Origin: Mycocentrospora acerina
Lineage: Eukaryota > Ascomycota > Dothideomycetes > Pleosporales
DNA length: 64,000 nucleotides
NCBI GenBank assembly: GCA_022701365.1
Contig: JAKUHH010000229.1
Coordinates: 163,774 to 227,773, forward strand
Direction: 5' to 3'
The position numbers were made by a program, and so were the translations under genes. Position 1 is the stretch's first letter; every line of letters begins with the position of its first letter. This document shows positions 20,114 through 31,330 of this stretch, one piece after another. Below the pieces are notes generated by a model, which was not told where the DNA came from, ran no database searches, and saw only the letters and a program-made list of their open reading frames with translations.

Positions 20114-21735
20114 AACTAGAAGGGTAAAGTCGAACCTGAAGTAGGGTGTGAGATTATTCAAATCTGGTTGCCTTCTCCATGTCGGAAACTCCGACTTTAT
20201 AAACCCAATATGTTTTATATGCCCAGATTCGTATACAGCGCACTAAGTCGTATTTACTTAGGGACTTGCCCATAACTGTACTGACGGACACCTACCGTGA
20301 TCGATCATTGGAGACTGTACTGTTAAGCGAGATCTAGCAGTAGCTTACGTGCCGATCCGCAGTGTCAAAATTATGTCAGAACGTCATTATTTGTCAGTGA
20401 TGAAATTGGGTGTCTTTTGAAAAACTAATCTTAGGAGAAAGGCCAAGTTTCTTCGAAGTCTTGTTTTGGTGCTGTAGCACTCCATATCCGAAAAGTAGGT
20501 CATGAAATAGATTAGGAAATTAAATGAGTCCTGGAATCGAAACTTGAGAGAGTAGAAACCAAAGCAGTGTTTGAATGGACAGTAAGGACAATAAATAGGG
20601 TGTTAAAGGCCTCAAAGATAGAGTAGTATTGGCACTCACATGCTAGCCCTCGTTGACCGAGGAAACGCGGTACCTAACCAAATCTTGGGGAATTAAATAG
20701 CCTTGAACGCTGTGGATACAAACTCTTGAATGGTTATAATATACTATGATGCCTATGAGTAGGCAGAACATGCGTAATGCTAAATTATCAGTAACGTTGC
20801 TCAGATGCCAATCTTAATTAGAGCTTCTTGAAGTAAAAAAAAAACGACGTCAGTTGAAGGATCGATTATTTTTACTGATGCTGAGTTGGAAATTTTTCTA
20901 TCCATTGCAACATGTACTTTTCATGATCGTCATGATTCGCTAAAAGGTCAGTTATTATGGTTCTTTTTGCAGTGATATCATCAACAATATCGACAGCGAA
21001 GACCAGACATTAAAGGAACACCGAGGGCCAGTTGATCGGATCTTGTTCGTATTGCTCCATGAAGTCTCAACACTTGGTAACAAGCCACTAGTTTTCTTGC
21101 CTTCTTTATCGGGCTCTAAGCTAGGATCTCTCGGCGCGGTGAACTTCTTCAGAGGAAGACTAAAAAATCATCGAAAAGAATAACAATCTAGAGATGATAA
21201 GAAAAGAAAAGAAAAAAATGAAATTCTGTTGTTGACTGAATTGAGGCACAATCGGTTCGAATACCGTCGCGGCGTATGTGCGAAGCAAGCGATCCAATAG
21301 TGACACAATTCAGACAAGCCGCAGCGTAAAGTGTATCGAGTCAAACTCATACTCTGTGTATAGGAAACGATACAAGTCAATAACTCTCAAAGGGAAATCC
21401 GCTTTCCGCATTGAAGAAGGCCTGATTGTTTGAACTAAAGGCACAAGTATCATCAACATTTCTGGTGTACAGAAGGGAGCACGAGAGCGATGATATCATG
21501 CTTATTGTTCCGATATCTAGACGGACAAGATAAGTGATACTCACTTTCTGGAGAATGCCGACAGCTTGCATCGACACGCTCAGCGTTTTCGTCACTTGCT
21601 CATTAGAATCTTGAAGAATAGTAGAGAGTTTATGCATGGATTATGACGCACAAGCTGAACTGTGAACAAAGGTCATGTGCGCATATATTACCCTAATAGC
21701 TTCACCGTAGATTATCGAATAAATCAAAGACAGAA
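20114..21735. other. 1.6-kb AT-rich intergenic region
   Basis: Contains the promoter of the EgtB-like gene on its left and the 3' flank of the hydrolase gene on its right. Open frames are short and AT-driven. A B-box-like GGTTCGAATACC occurs at about 21252 but without tRNA pairing. I see no gene. Confidence 0.55.
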
Positions 21736-22961
21736 TCATGCTAGCCTTTCCTTTATGGCTCCAACCATACTCTTTAGTCCACTTAGTCTCTCTTCCCTCG
21801 TCTCTCCTAAGTACAGGCTCGCGACTGGCCATGCATGTATCCCACCCTCTTCTTCCCATTCCTCAACCTCCTTTCCCGTTTCTTTCAGCAGATTGATCAA
21901 AGCCCTCGTTTCTGGACCCAGGACCTCTTCGCTACCATATAAGAAACACCACCCTTTCTCTGGGCTCGCATCTGTCCACTTCTTGAAGTCTTTGCACTGC
22001 CCTGGGGAGGCCAAGGGGTCAGAAACAGACGTTTTCGGGCCAATGTATTGACGGCCGTAGATCTCAAGTGTTGCACTATTAAGGTAGTCGGATTCCGTAT
22101 TACGGTTCTTGTTTGAAACGACAGTGACCCATGGGGATATCATTATCGCCATACCAGGCTTCTGATGACGGAGCATTGCATCAGAGGCTAGATGAAGGAG
22201 GAATGTGAGGATTAATGTTGCGCCTGCTGAGTCACCACCCACTACAACGCGCGTCGAGGACTGCGCCAGTGAGAGCACGTATTCATACCCCGCTACCGTT
22301 TCGTGAAGCTGGGTAGGATATTTTGCGTCGGGTACGAGTGTATACTCTAATGCGAAAAGTGCAGGATTTCGAAAGCCCGCAGACTTGAGCAGAGCAACCC
22401 ACGCAAGCAAAAACTCCAAATAGAAGAAGCTGCTTCCCATAGAAAACCCGCCGCCATGACAGTAGTACACAATCACATCGGGCTGCTCCTGCTGGTTGTG
22501 GACAATATACACACCCTGAAAGCCAGGTCTCTTGACTTCAGTCCATCTTAGCGGCGAAGTCCAGATTCCGTGACGAAGCATTCGAAAGCGCAAAAATGGC
22601 AGTGAAACCTGTTTGGAGAAAAACACGCGTCCTAAGAACGCCGGCATATTGGCGAATGCATACCGAACGAAGCGAATGACAAAATCCTGAAATGGCGTTG
22701 CTTTTTGGACGAAGGGGGTACGTTGTTCATGTGGCGTGAAGAATCTTGAGCGGATGAACTGGTAAGGTATGACCAACACTTGGAGGACTGTAAGCATACA
22801 TAAGCACTGGAACAGCTGAGCATTGGAGACGCACCTATTGATGGGAGAGCGGGTAATAACCATTTCAACAGTGGAAATAAACCAATCTGAATAAGCAATT
22901 GAGGTGCAAGGAAGACAAGGAAAGCAATACAATCTAGATAAGATATTTGGCTTAAAATCAT
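21736..22961 (-). CDS. Alpha/beta hydrolase of the HSL/steryl acetyl hydrolase type
   Basis: Serine esterase of the hormone-sensitive-lipase group. Exons 22961-22835 and 22787-21736 (minus) give 392 aa. The N-terminus is a membrane anchor (CIAFLVFLAPQLLIQIGLFPLL), as in fungal ER-bound steryl deacetylase-like enzymes. The oxyanion motif is YYCHGGGFSMG, the nucleophile elbow is VVGGDSAGATL, and the catalytic His lies in GGIHAWP near the C-terminus; the acidic member is probably in the SDPLASP region or after GSEEVLGPE. The intron (22834-22788, phase 1) joins LPALPSI to VLQVLVIPYQFIRS; without it the hydrophobic anchor would be lost. The natural substrate cannot be read from sequence. Confidence 0.87.
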
Positions 22962-23480
22962 ATTTTCAAAAGACTGATGGTTGACGAAGAAGCGAACTGT
23001 GTGATGATGTCAATCGAAAGAGAGTAGTGTACCAAGCACAAATCAATGTCTTGACGATGACGACGTCGAAGATACGCCTAGGGTCTAACGTCTAATGGTC
23101 TAGTGCACTGAAAACGTTCACCCTGCGTGCGCAACAGTTTCTTCTGTGCGAATTGGACGCGTCCAACAAGCGCAGATTGCATGCAGCAAGGTATAGAAGA
23201 TCGCGGAGATGATATTTGGGATTGGACGCGGATCTCACGTGATATCGCGCACGTGCGCCGCTAAGTTTTCTGGAAACCGCGACTCTCACTTGCTGTCACG
23301 CATCCACCAACGCAGTAGCCGCAACCAACCTTGCTGTTTCGTTTGTATTCGACAGCTCTGCTACGCTCGGTTAAGTGTGTCACCACATCGATCTTCTCAT
23401 CTGATGGAATAGGACCCTTATAGAGGCAAGTTCCTTGCGCTGTAGCCTCATCCGATATCGCGAACGTGCGGAGCTTCACC
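22962..23480. promoter_or_regulatory. Divergent promoter between hydrolase and RING-RS gene
   Basis: This 519-bp spacer lies between outward-facing genes. It contains GC-rich patches with CACGTG-like sequence near 23236-23256 (TCACGTGA, GCACGTGC), which resemble E-box/bHLH sites. The plus-strand start has a strong CACCATGGCC context. Confidence 0.5.
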
Positions 23481-26400
23481 ATGGCCAACTCCACGATGGA
23501 CCCCAAGGCGGCGCCGCTCGCCGATGACTTGAAGGAGCTAGCTCTGTATGTATATAACCTTAAGAGTATTGCAACGACGCTTACAAAATCAGTTCTCTTC
23601 CTTCGACTGCCTTCCCCAAAGCCTTCTTTTGTGCTCTCTGCAGTCAGCTTGCCATTGACTCATTCAAACTCTTGTGCTGCAACAAAGCCATATGTACACA
23701 ATGTGAGCAAAATTTAGAACAATTTCCCATGCACGCTTTAACATGATTTGCAGGCAAAGACAAGTTGGAGTTTCCAACAACGTGCCCGTCTTGCGATCAC
23801 TCGCCTCTCGAGGCTGATTCATGCACGCCGAACAAATCACTGCGCAACACAATGCGCATTTGGTTGCAGAAGCAGAAAAAGAAGGAGGATGCCAAGGCAG
23901 CTCAGGCGGCTACTCCACCAGTAGAAGCAACGCCGGCTGTCGCAGAGATTCAGTCTGCGGTCGACGCTGCAGACAAGCCTGTTGAAAGCGTGGAGGAGAC
24001 ACCAAAGCCAGAGCAAGCTCAGGCAGATGAAGTTAATGCTGTTGTGGACAACGCTGAAGAAGCAAACCAGCGTGTGGGCTCTGCTGATGTGCAGCTGAAT
24101 GAGGTAGGTTCGCAAATTGTTGTTTCAATCACTTGTTCGGGCGTATATGGGTCTCAAGAGATCAGTGAAGAGAGAAAAGGGAGCCTTGCTCGTCTAGTAG
24201 GAATGAACACAATGATTGTCGCACATGCTGGGAGCTATGGAGTGCATCGCGTTTCACGTTTCACTATGTGCTGTTGCTGATCATGCACAGACTTTCAATC
24301 CTGCAAAAGAAGAAAACCCGGAGCGACATGGTAGCGTGACATCGCAAAGCGCAGCCAAGACCACCGAACTGTCAGCAGACGGTCTAACAAACGATGAGAA
24401 TGCATCAACCGAACAAGGCGCCGGTGCAATGGACAATACTTCCATGATGAATATGAATGGTATACAGGGCCAGACGGGGTTTGGCTTCCCCAACCAAGGC
24501 AGCTTCAATGGCATGAGCTGGAACGGCATGAACCAAATGAATGGCATGACCAATATGATGGGAAATGGTGGTTATGGAATGAATCCAATGGGTATGTCTC
24601 TGACCAGATCTCACTTTTAGACACCCAGTTAACGTTTTGCTAGATTTCAACATGAACGGCATGTCTAATGGCATGTACGGCAACTATGGTGGAAACATGG
24701 GCATGGGAATGAATGACATGTCCGCCATGAACATGATGAACTACGGTGGCGGCTATGGCAACGGATGGAATGGCATGGGAGGTGGCTATGGAAACCCTAA
24801 CGGTTTCAACCAAATGGGTGGATATAATCAATCTGGAGCATATCCCGAGATGATGAACCAATTCCCCAAGAATAATTTCTCAAACCAGAACCAGAATCGT
24901 TTCCATGCCAATCAGGGAGGAACTTTGCCTCAGCGAAACAGGACTGGCAGTCGTGGAGACTTTGGTCCTGGGGCGACTGGACGTCCTGGAAGTCGAGGCG
25001 GTCCTGCGCACAACGTACGTCGATTTCATAACCTTCCGCCAAGACCAACTTCTTTGGTTGGCAAACTTCCGACTGCTCCAAATTCAGCAACTGACAAGTA
25101 TTTTTTCAAACAGCGTGACGGCCAGTCACCTGACGGATCCGCTAAGGCTGCCCCTGAGACTAAAGTCGAAGAGGAGCATGCAAAAGCGTCCGCAGTGTCC
25201 ACTGAGGAAGGTAAGGAAAATAATCAAGCTGCACTTGGGTCTAACGACTCGTCAGCCACAGCTCATGATGTCTCGAATTCTGGTGAAGGCAACAAAGACA
25301 CGGGCGCGTCAGCTAATGATTCAGGAAACGACCCGAATGGAACTACGCAACCTGATGGCTTGAACAAAATCCAGACAGTCGATTCCATTGAAGGCGACAT
25401 GCAAAATTTTGATCCGTCAATGATGAGCCATGGGATGCAGCCTAACATGCCGTATGGGCCAGGCATGATGAATCAGTTCCCCGTCCAAGCGCCTTTCAAT
25501 CCTAACATGAATATGGGAATGGATGCAGATTATCATCACAGCAATAACTATGGCCCTCGTGGTGGGTTCAACGCAGCTTATGGCGCCGCTACAGTCTTGA
25601 TAGGCCAGCCTATTGGCGTGGGCGTTGAGGGTGCTCCCACAGGTCCACGGGCGATGCGAGAAGGCCGACCAAATACCGGATTCTCAAGTCGGGTTAACAG
25701 TGCGAGGTTCATCCCATTACAGAAAAGTGTTACTCCTGCAAAAGATGCTGTTCCTGGCAGCCCGGTACGAAGAGTTCGATCGTAAGTGAGAGCAAGTGTT
25801 TTTGGACTCCAAAGGACTAACGTTTGCAGGCGGTCACCTGAACGCGACGAGACGTTGCGCACTAAAGAAAGGTCACCATCACGAGCAAGGTCTGAAGCTA
25901 AGTCACGAGCAGGAGATGAGCAGAAAGATGCCCGCCGAGACCGATCACTTTCAGCAGACCGTGAGGCGCGACGCGATGATCGAGGACGTTCGCCTACACC
26001 AAAGGCAGACGAAGACCATGAGCGCCGTAAAGACCGACGATCGCATCGCCCAACTCGTCGTGAAGACCGTGATGAAGACCACGAAGATCGACACCGCGAC
26101 GATAGAGATAGCCGGGGAGACAGGACACGCAGCGCATCAGCTGACTCCAAATACCGCAGCAGTCGTCGTGATAAGGAAAAGCATCGTTCGTCACGCTCAC
26201 ACCGAGATCGTAGCCGTGAACACCGACGTCGTCATCGCTCACGCTCCCCAGAAGACAAACGTGAAGATGACGATGCGTATGCAAACGGTGATAGAGAATC
26301 GGAGGGCAGCTCCCGCCGCAAATACCGAAATGACAAAGATAGGAGCGACAAGGAGCGAAGTGACAAGGAACGACACCGTGAGCGTTCGCGAGAGCGGGAA

Positions 26401-27264
26401 CGAGATCGTGACCGCCGAGACCGCAAGGAAAAAGAACGTGAGCGCGACTACGACTACGAGAAAGACCGATCCCGCGACAAAGACCGAGAGCGCCGACGTC
26501 GCCGAGACCGTGACACCGAGCCCGAAGCCTCCGACCACGACCAAGACCGCTCTTCGCGGCGCAACCGAAAAGACCGCGACTCCAAACAAGACGACCGTCC
26601 CTCGAAGCAGCTGGAAAAGGAAGAAGACGTTGTCGGCCAGATGATGAAGAAACGGCCCACCTCTCCTCCGCTCAATGCACCGAAAGGCCCGTCTGCAAAC
26701 GGCTTCAGCATCAAGGGCCGTTCAAAGGCACCGACCATGGCACCACCGCAACCCCCAACCGGACCGAAGGCGTTCCAACCGCCAAAAGGCCCGAGGAGCG
26801 AGAAAGAGCGAAGGAAAGCGAGTGTCGGTTCAGCGACTAGTGCAACACCAACAACAGTGCAAGACCACTACGCTGCCGAACGCGAAAAGCACGCCCGAGA
26901 GCGCAACAACAAAGAGCGCGGAGACCGTGGCGAGCGCGATCGTGAGACTCGCGGTCACTCGTCCCGCCCCTCCCTCTCGTCAAAACGCTCGAGAGATGAC
27001 GGAGAAGACGAGCGCACCGACCAGCGAGGCGACCAACGAAGCGAAGCTCAACCTTCCTCCCGCAAGGAGACCAAAATCCCAGCAGCGCCTGCCAGTCATC
27101 GTGATAAACGACGCAAGAGCGGTGCAGGAGGCGACGAGACGAAATCGATAGCTAATCTCTTTACTGCTGGATTGAGGAAAAACGCCAAGGCCAGAAGGGG
27201 TGGAGTGAGGACGGAAGGCGACGTGGAGAGGGAAATGGAGAGGATGGAGAGGGAGAGACGGTGA
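23481..27264 (+). CDS. RING-finger protein with Met/Asn/Gly-rich and RS-rich regions
   Basis: Probable nuclear RNA-processing or ubiquitin-ligase-type protein. Six exons (23481-23545, 23593-23702, 23754-24103, 24291-24591, 24644-25781, 25830-27264) give 1132 aa. The RING-like domain spans about 28-85: FFCALCSQLAIDSFKLLCCNKAICTQC then FPTTCPSCDHSPLEADSCTPNKSLR, similar to the zinc finger of Mpe1/RBBP6 but without their N-terminal DWNN domain. Next come an Ala/Glu-rich segment, a strikingly Met/Asn/Gly-rich stretch (about 215-350), a Ser/Asp/Asn-rich linker, and from about 650 a long RS/RD/RE-dipeptide region with SPERDE, RSRSPEDKRED and RRHRSRSP. The end is basic. Splice phases of all five introns agree. 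Exact pathway is not known to me. Confidence 0.83.
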
Positions 27265-27866
27265 ATCTTTTTTTTTCCAACGCGAGTTGAGTTTTTTTCC
27301 TCCACTCATCCGAGTGAGGAGAGGGAGATTATTTTGGAAGAAAAAAAAAGAGTGTGGTGTGCTATGTGCAAGTAATGAACTGGAACTGGAATTTGGAATT
27401 TGGAATTTCAAGTGTGTCAAGTGGTTATAAAGGTTTCTAGGTAGGGAGAAGGGGGGTTTGCATATGCATGGCCATGGATAGACGAATGGGTAGGGAAATC
27501 TTTTGGAAAGCGGCGGGGGCGGGGGGATGCTTCTCTACTTCTTGTAACTTTATTATACCCCTTTCTTTGGCTGACTTGCTGGGAGGGAGAGCATGATTGA
27601 GGTTAGCTGAGCTGAGCTGGGCGTCTGGGAGTGGGGGAGGTGAGAAGAAAGAAGAAGAAAAAGAAAACGTATATCCTGTGGAGTGAGCAATAATGGAACT
27701 TGGTGTGTGAAGATTTGGATGTGAATGTGAATGTGAACGTGTTGATGTTGTATTTGGTATATCATATATCATTGCTGGGGGTTATCATACTTTTGGGTTC
27801 TCCTCCTCCTTCTCATCATCTCCTATTCCTTTTTTTTAAGAGCCATATCATATCTCATATGTCCAT
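27265..27866. other. Intergenic region between convergent genes
   Basis: 3' flanks of the RING-RS and P5CR genes, with poly-T/A runs, repeated TGGAATTTGGAATTT-like words near 27385-27410 and GTGAATGTGAATGTGAA near 27720. No gene seen. Confidence 0.6.
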
Positions 27867-29042
27867 TTATCTTCGGTGGTTGACAAACTCCCTGCTCTCT
27901 CCTCCAAGACGGCTTGCCACGACACATGCCTCTCGGATCGCCTTGGCCACACTCCCCCTTACGCCATCCTGCTCCAGCGACATCAGTCCACCAATAGTGC
28001 ACCCTCCGGGTGTGGAGACCTTGTCCTTGAGCACGGCTGGGTGCTCGCCATTCAACACCAATGCAGCGGTTCCACGCATGGTCTGCGCAGCCATGAGCTG
28101 TGCCTCTGCGCGGGGCAGTCCCATTGCGACAGCGCCGTCTGCTGCGGCCTCGAGGATGATTGCGAAGAAGGCGGGTCCAGAGCCGCACAGCGCGGTGGAA
28201 ATGTCCATTTGTGCGGGTGGGAGCGAGACAACGCGGCCGATGGAGCTGAAGACGAAGTTTACGAGGGCAGACTGGGCGTCTGAGAGGGGAGGGGTGGAGG
28301 TCTGGATGACGCTCATGGATTCGTTGACAAAGGAGGCCGTGTTGGGCATGACGCGCACGACGCGGCAGGCGCCCTCAACATTGGCGCTTCCCTCTGGGTA
28401 GAGGAAGTCTTCGAGCTGCTGCTGCGAGACGCCGGCGAGAATGCTGACTAGGACCTTGCCCTTGAGGGCGTCGCGCATACCCTCCTCGCCGAGGATGTCT
28501 TTGAAGCCGTGGGGCTTGCAGGAGAGCAGGATGATGTCTGCCTCTTTGACGCCCTTGAGGTTCTGGTTGGTGAGCGTCTGGAGCGGGAACGAGTAGTGGC
28601 TGAGGGCCTTGCGGACATTGGCCTCGGCGGGGGCCCACTGGTCACAGGCGACGAAGTTGTTGAGGTTGGGGGTGTCTGTAGGGGCCGACGAGGGATCGAG
28701 GGCAGCTTTTGTCTTTGCAGAGGCGAGTGCGGACATTACGCCGCCCATGATGGCAATGCCCATTGTGCCTGGGAGGTGTCAGTTGGGTGGATTGAGGGAG
28801 AAGGAAGGGGCCGAGGGGCTGAGTGGGGGACTGGAGTGGGACCATGCATTGTTCCTCTGCTGTATCTCTGCGCAGGAGTCGTACATGTCCTCCAATTATG
28901 GCAGTATCAAGCAGTCTACTCTCCAAGATACAGCTGCTCTCACGCCCACACAAGGCTTCAACCCGCAAATATGAACATGTCCCAACGTACCTGAGCCGAG
29001 CACGGTCAATGTAAGACCCTTTGGTTCCTGAGACGACGCCAT
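27867..29042 (-). CDS. PRO3: Pyrroline-5-carboxylate reductase
   Basis: Last step of proline synthesis: NAD(P)H-dependent reduction of 1-pyrroline-5-carboxylate to L-proline. Exons 29042-28991 and 28768-27867 (minus), separated by a 222-bp intron, give 317 aa. The junction restores the Rossmann motif: LTVLGSGTMGIAIMGG. Further signatures are ADIILLSCKPHGFKDIL, VSILAGVSQQQLE, VVRVMPNTASFVNESM, and the family block ALCGSGPAFFAIILEAAADGAV..MGLPRAEA followed by STPGGCTIGGLMSLEQDGVRG. The second exon alone would lack the first half of the nucleotide-binding glycine loop, so the upstream exon is needed. Confidence 0.94.
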
Positions 29043-29372
29043 TTCTTCTTCTGTATTTGCTTGCGAGGTGCTTGTAGTAGAGTTGGACCAGCAAAGCGGG
29101 CGAAGTGACTCTCAAATAAATCCCCATCGACCATCGGCACCCCGAGGTCGGACCCCACGTCTAGAGGCCCGCTCGGACCACCCGATGCTATGCGCCTGCC
29201 CACCGCGCAGCAACGCGCTCCACCACCACCGACTGACTAACCGCCTCGACTCGCATACGCGCATACAAGCATACACAAACGCCATCACATCACGCGCCTC
29301 CCACCCCCACAAACCCCAATCCAGCAACCTTCCCGCCCAAACAATCTCCTACACCAACACCATCCCAGGAAA
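29043..29372. promoter_or_regulatory. Divergent promoter between PRO3 and CTK3
   Basis: A 330-bp spacer, C-rich on the plus strand. It is a short shared promoter; no further element is clear. Confidence 0.45.
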
Positions 29373-30114
29373 ATGGCCGACCCCTTCGAAGTCCGCCAAC
29401 GCTTCACAAACCTGCTCTCGCACCTGAGCGCGTCGCACACGTCGCTGCAAAAAGCCGCCCTGTATGCGCTCAAGAACCGCGAAATGGACGAGGACCTGCA
29501 CTCGTGCATCCTGGAGCAGCTCGAGCGCACAAACATGAACACGCGCGCCAACATTATGTTTTTCATCGAGTGTCTGTGCGAGATGGCAGTTAAGGATGCG
29601 GCGAATGGGAGTTCTGAGGAGAGCGCCATGGGCTTTGTGAGGATGCTGCAGCGGGATATATTGAGGGTTGTCGAGTGTGTCGTGGGGGTTGAGGGAGCGA
29701 ATGTCAGGATAGTGAGGAAGGTTGGTTGGCCCCTTTTTCCTTTTTGGTATCGTCTGTTGGAGACGGACGGATTGGTGCTGACTTTTTTTGGTGCAGGTGC
29801 TGTATGCGCTTCAGGCAAAGGAGATCCTTCTTCCTGAAACGGTTGCGGAGCTGGAGGCAGTGCTGAAGACACGCGAGACAGACAACCCGCAGTTGTCGAC
29901 TGCCTCGCGGATGGACAAGCGGCAGATTGAACACAGAATCGAGGAGGATCGTGAGAGGCATAAGAGGCTTCGAGAGAGTATTTGGGCGGTCAGCGGGGAG
30001 GAGGAGAAGGAAATGGAGAGGTTGTGGGAAGAGGCGAGCGAGATTGGGGATGATGACTTTGTGGTTGGGAGAGAAGATCGGGAGGAGAGGGGGCAGGCGA
30101 TTGCTCTTGGTTGA
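29373..30114 (+). CDS. CTK3: CTD kinase subunit gamma (Ctk3)
   Basis: Subunit of CTDK-I (Ctk1-Ctk2-Ctk3), which phosphorylates Ser2 of the RNA polymerase II CTD. Exons 29373-29720 and 29797-30114 give 221 aa. The N-terminal CID-like helical domain opens with MADPFEVRQRFTNLLSHL and contains AALYALKNREMDEDLHSCILEQLE, NMNTRANIMFFIECLCEMA and FVRMLQRDILRVVE, all typical of fungal Ctk3. The C-terminus has the RQIEHRIEEDRERHKRLRESIW helix and an acidic end. The intron uses a GTTGGT donor, the same unusual donor as RPB9 intron 2, and a TTTTTTTGGTGCAG acceptor, phase 0. Confidence 0.9.
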
Positions 30115-30406
30115 TGATCGACTGGTTTGACTGGAGATCGTATGGGCGTTTTTGGGGCGTGATGCATTGCCGGCGTTTGGAAAGATACCACAGGCAGCCG
30201 ACTAGCCTGATGTTTTTTTGTGCTGCATTGAAAGCATTCAAGAATCTTTGATTTTGACTTTGCCTAATGCTATACATATCTGTACACGCCACGCCATATG
30301 CTATGATACAGTATTCCTGTCCTCACCCCCGCCACCCACCAAAACATGTATTTCTCAATATCCCCACCCCACCCCACCCCAGTCCATACCATCCACACAA
30401 ATTCCC
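30115..30406. other. Intergenic region between CTK3 and bL12m
   Basis: Convergent 3' flanks; a CCCCACC repeat lies at about 30360-30380. No gene seen. Confidence 0.6.
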
Positions 30407-31039
30407 TTACTCCATAAGCACCGTCGCCCCCAGCGCCTTGAGCGTCTCGACAATCTTCTCCGCCTCCTCCTTGGCCACACCCTCCTTCATCATCTTGGGC
30501 GCGCTCTCGACAAACTTCTTGCTGTCCACCAACGACAACCCCAACATAGCCTTGATCTCTTTGATGACCTTTGGCTTGGCGCCGGCGTCGAACTTCTCAA
30601 GCTTCAGGTTGAACATGGTCTTCTCGGCGGCGGCGGGCGCAGCCTCCTCCTCCTCCTCAGCGGGCGCAGCGGCGGCGGGGCCAGCGGGGCCGGCAGAAAA
30701 GTTGCCCACGGGCATATCGGGGATATTTAGGCGGGTCTGAAGTCATGTGTGTTAGCTTTTGTTGTGTATAAATATTGGCGGGGAATGGTGGTGGTGGTGC
30801 TGTGATGCGGCGAATGACCATGTGCGTACCTTCAATGACGAAACCAAGTCGGCAGTCTCCAACAGCGTCAATTGGCTAATCTGGTCCACAATGGTCGCAA
30901 TCTTTGGGTTGGCGGGGGCATCCGACGCCCATCTCCGCTGTATCCTCTGCTGTGTTGCTCCAACGGCCGGTCGTGTGTATGCATTTGCTCGGGCAGTGCA
31001 GACGCAGCGCCTCAGGACGCGAGAGGCCGGGGCAGACAT
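30407..31039 (-). CDS. MNP1: Mitochondrial large-subunit ribosomal protein bL12m (Mnp1)
   Basis: Stalk protein of the mitochondrial ribosome, recruiting translation factors. Exons 31039-30830 and 30736-30407 (minus) give 179 aa. The N-terminus is an Arg/Ala-rich mitochondrial presequence (SRVLRRCVCTARANAYTR...RRWASDAP). The dimerisation domain contains IVDQISQLTLLETADLVSSLK. After the phase-0 intron, TRLNIPDMPVG leads to an Ala/Glu hinge. The L7/L12 C-terminal domain shows FNLKLEKFDAGAKPKVIKEI, LGLSLVDSKKFVE and GVAKEEAEKIVETLKALGA. Full length and typical. Confidence 0.95.
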
Positions 31040-31330
31040 TGTGCTTGGGGTTGTCGGGCGAGGGGAGGATAAGATGGGCTGGTTCGTCGCTTGTCGTTCT
31101 TCGTCTGTCGTCGGCGTCGTTGGTCGTTGGTCGTTGCATTCCTTGAGATTTTGCGGAGCGGCGATGCATTCGGTTTAGCCGCTTGGCAGAAATCAAAGAC
31201 CCGCAAAAAAGTTCAGAGTCTGAGAAAACATGGACCTCGACGCCTCAATCGATATCCTACGGCTGATTTGAGCGTCGAAATTATGGGAAGGCGCCCCGTG
31301 TAACTACTCATCACAAAGAAAACTGTCGCC
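31040..31330. promoter_or_regulatory. Divergent promoter between bL12m and MDN1
   Basis: This 291-bp spacer separates outward-facing genes. Both products serve ribosomes (mitochondrial stalk and nuclear 60S maturation), but co-regulation is only speculation. A GTCGTTGGTCGTTGGTCGTT repeat lies at about 31107-31135. Confidence 0.45.

Noticed and set aside
21168..21300. GGTTCGAATACC resembling a tRNA B box
   Set aside because: No A box, no acceptor-stem partner, and no anticodon arm upstream.
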